Source: Desulfuromonas sp. (GTDB lineage Bacteria; Desulfobacterota; Desulfuromonadia; Desulfuromonadales; Geopsychrobacteraceae). Taken from it: DNA of 64,000 nt. The stretch's first letter is position 1, and each line of letters starts with the position of its first letter. The notes beneath the pieces are model-generated. The model searched no databases. It was not told the DNA's origin and saw only the letters and a program-made list of their open reading frames with translations. The position numbers were made by a program, and so were the translations under genes. The stretch lies in the NCBI GenBank assembly GCA_002868865.1, contig PKUC01000022.1:1-64000 (forward strand), written 5' to 3'. Below are positions 61,371 to 64,000 of the stretch, one piece after another.

Positions 61371-62657
61371 TTACTTGTTGGATGATTCCTGCAGGACCAT
61401 GTCCTCTTCTTCCATCTCCGCCACAGGCTCAAGAAGCTCGACACGAACCGGGGACTTCTTGGTGCGCAGGGTCAGGGACATCATCGCGCCGACCAGCAAC
61501 AGACCACAGGCCACCGCAAAGGAGGTTTCCATGCCACCGAACTTCATCTTCAGGGCCGCGGACAACTTGACCAGGACAAAAGCACCAACCCCCCAGGCCG
61601 AGAACAGGATGCCGTAGTTCAAGCCGTAGTTCTTGCTACCCCAGTAGTCCTTGGAAAAGGAGGGGAAGAGGGAGAGGTTTGTGCCGTAATTGAAGCCCAT
61701 GAAGGTTGCCAGCAGGGTGACAACAAGCGCACCGGACTCACCGCGGGCCACCAACGGGATCGCCGCGAACATTAGCGCCGCCTGGAACAGCAACATGATC
61801 GTCAGGGTCGTTGCACGCCCGATTTTGTCCGACAGCACACCGGCTACAATCCGGCCACCGGCGTTACCGATCGACATAACAACAACAGCGATAAAGGCCA
61901 TCTCACCCATACTCTGCTTGGCGATTCCGGCGATACTGCCGATAACCATCAGGCCCGCACCAGCACCGATGAAGTAGGTCAACCACAGAGTGTAGAAACG
62001 ACCTTCTTTGAGCATTTCAAGAGGAGCCTTATCTGCAACATCACTTTTTTTGGCTGCAGCCGTATTCGGAGCCGCACCTGCTGGCACATAGCCGGCAGGC
62101 GGGTTGGATACCAGCAGCGCCATACCACAGACGATAGCGATAAAGGCGATACCCAGGATCATCATTGTGGTGTGCAGACCATAGGTCCCTAGAAGAGATT
62201 TACAGATCGGCGCCAGATACACTGGAGCGATACCGAAACCGGACACAACGATTCCTGCGATCAGGCCGGTCTTCGCCGACGAGAACCATTTAAGGGCAGG
62301 AGGCGTCGCCGCGGAATAGCCGAAACCGAAACCGAGGCCGGCAAGGATCCCGAAGCCGAAGATCCAGCCCCAGTAATCTGAGGTTTGTGAGCAGACCAGG
62401 AAACCGGCGCCAACCAGCAGACCGCCAACAATTGCAGTGACTCGGGGGCCAACCTTGTCCTGCATTTTACCGCCGATGATCATCGACAGCGCAAACGAAA
62501 GACACGCGGTCGCGTAGGGGTCGCCGGCACCGCTGAACAACTGACCGATGTCACCCTTGAGCATACTGTAGGCATACAAAATTCCCAGGGCCAGGTTGAT
62601 TCCGGTTCCGGCCAGAACCACTGACCATGCTTTTTTCATTGAACTTGTCTGACTCAT
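61371..62657 (-). CDS. MFS transporter, OFA (oxalate/formate antiporter-like) family
   Basis: Start at MSQTSSMKKAWSVVLAGTGINLALGILYAYSML with AGGAGGAAGTT upstream; multi-pass. The open frame continues to 62975. Confidence 0.88.
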   Translation of the reverse strand: MSQTSSMKKAWSVVLAGTGINLALGILYAYSMLKGDIGQLFSGAGDPYATACLSFALSMIIGGKMQDKVGPRVTAIVGGLLVGAGFLVCSQTSDYWGWIFGFGILAGLGFGFGYSAATPPALKWFSSAKTGLIAGIVVSGFGIAPVYLAPICKSLLGTYGLHTTMMILGIAFIAIVCGMALLVSNPPAGYVPAGAAPNTAAAKKSDVADKAPLEMLKEGRFYTLWLTYFIGAGAGLMVIGSIAGIAKQSMGEMAFIAVVVMSIGNAGGRIVAGVLSDKIGRATTLTIMLLFQAALMFAAIPLVARGESGALVVTLLATFMGFNYGTNLSLFPSFSKDYWGSKNYGLNYGILFSAWGVGAFVLVKLSAALKMKFGGMETSFAVACGLLLVGAMMSLTLRTKKSPVRVELLEPVAEMEEEDMVLQESSNK

Positions 62658-63528
62658 AACTTCCTCCTGTTGTATTGGGTCAACGTGATCGAAACGTGAG
62701 CGTACGTAATTCATCCGAAACGGCAGGGGCCACTTGTTGCGAAACGCAATCGAGATCGGCTTGTCGTTTCTTCTACTTCCCAGCGAAGGGGTCGCCTGAC
62801 CGAGACGGGTCATCGATGCACCATCGAGTCGCGCAACCAGCTCCGCATGCTTTGCACAGTCGGTATAACGGCAGGTACAGTAGTGCGAGATGGTCTGAAC
62901 ATCATGTGGTGAGATGTATCCAGAGCCGACATCGCAATAATCTTCGTCCTGACTGTAAAAGGGACAAACGGCCATGTTGCGCTACTCCGTAAAAATGACA
63001 TTTAGCGATCAGCAACGTTTACGCTTACGATACATAACGCAACCGACGTACCAACCCACAAAAAACAATGTTTTTATCTTTAATTACAACAAGTTAGAAA
63101 CTCACAACTACCGGCAGAGACACAAACCAGACAAACTTCTTTTGCAGATTCGCAAAACATGAGGCAGGAAAGGAGCCAGGAGAAAGGCAGCATTATTCGA
63201 CACTGTTATATTTTCATCACACTGATATTACTGATCTTTATCACGGTATACGATTTTACCAGGCACGCACAAAAACGCGGTTTTGCAAAATCGAAATAAC
63301 CGTCGAACATATTTTCGCAAAACTGCAATCACGCAGTCGAGGACGCGATTCAGTAGATAATTGCGATCCGCGCCCCTTCACCCACAGATCAAACGGCCAC
63401 AACCGGCTACCGCTACATCAAAATCCGACTTTTACCTTTAAAAAAGAACGTATTTCTGGCATATTTTGCATTTGTGAATCGAAGATAAGATTGTCATCAA
63501 CACCAAAAAAACACTCTGGACCTACGGC

Positions 63529-64000
63529 ATGGATCAGCCCGCCACAAAGAGCAGCACCACCCCGCCCGTTCTCGGCGAAATTTTTCAAACCCATCTACAG
63601 GCGGGAGAAAATGGGCTGCTGCTGATCAAGCTCGAAGACCAGAACCACCTATGCAAGATCGCCATCGAAGATGGTCGCGCCGTCCATATCTCTCTAGGGC
63701 CACACATTGGCGACGCTGCCCTTTCAGTCCTCGACCAGCACACACCTGAATGGACCAGTTTTATCGATGACGTTCCGGCCCGCAAACGCCTGAAGAGCCC
63801 CATCAACAAACAACTAATGGGCTCCACAGAACACAGTGGCGCGTCGCCAAACACCGCCGCGACACCGCACCAGAAGGTCACCGAAACACAAACGACCGTT
63901 GATCTGTCCAACGGTGCGAACGCTGAAATCATTGATATGATCATCGAGGACTTCGTCGACCGCATCGGACCGCTCGGAAACATCCTCGCCGAGCGCGCCG
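63529..64000 (+). CDS. uncharacterised protein, 3' end beyond window
   Basis: Open frame MDQPATKSSTTPPVLGEIFQTHLQAGENGLLLIKLEDQNHLCKIAIEDGRAVHISLGPHIGDAAL...AEIIDMIIEDFVDRIGPLGNILAERA running off the window; absent from ORF track because incomplete. Confidence 0.75.
   Translation, partial: MDQPATKSSTTPPVLGEIFQTHLQAGENGLLLIKLEDQNHLCKIAIEDGRAVHISLGPHIGDAALSVLDQHTPEWTSFIDDVPARKRLKSPINKQLMGSTEHSGASPNTAATPHQKVTETQTTVDLSNGANAEIIDMIIEDFVDRIGPLGNILAERA

Overview
This 64-kb window looks like core chromosome of a Desulfuromonas/Geobacter-like bacterium (taxon inferred from gene content and order; no database search was run). Left part, mostly minus strand: 3' part of RNase P RNA, a zinc-ribbon protein, a Nif3-family protein, an exosortase/EpsI pair, a CAT-anticodon tRNA, rpoD-dnaG-mutS2-cvpA-yqeY, his genes (E,F,A,H,B,D,G), murA-prmC-prfA-thyX-rpmE, glpK/glpD, a TetR/DHFR-like pair, rho, a lipoprotein, gluQ, an Rrf2 regulator and amt. 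Middle, plus strand: assimilatory sulfate reduction and Cys/Met synthesis (DUF2061, cysH, cysD, cysN with a C-terminal CysC-like domain, sulfite reductase, cysK, two trans-sulfuration PLP enzymes, metX) with two SAM-I riboswitches, then a PhnP-like / uncharacterised / divergent EF-G-like gene set. Right part, mostly minus strand: a signalling cluster (multi-PAS kinase, decayed response regulator, MshEN-receiver, GGDEF-EAL, HDOD-kinase), ssb, a DcuSR-like system with a Dcu transporter, an OFA-type MFS transporter, and a gene truncated by the window end. No CRISPR array, IS element, prophage or recognisable defence island was seen. The observations most worth a second look are: an APS-kinase domain with a broken P-loop fused to CysN; an MshEN-receiver protein whose phospho-acceptor Asp is Glu; an uncharacterised protein translationally linked to a divergent EF-G; a Cys-rich in-frame leader on an MFS transporter; an orphan exosortase/EpsI pair; and a roughly 5-kb block separating rho from rpmE.
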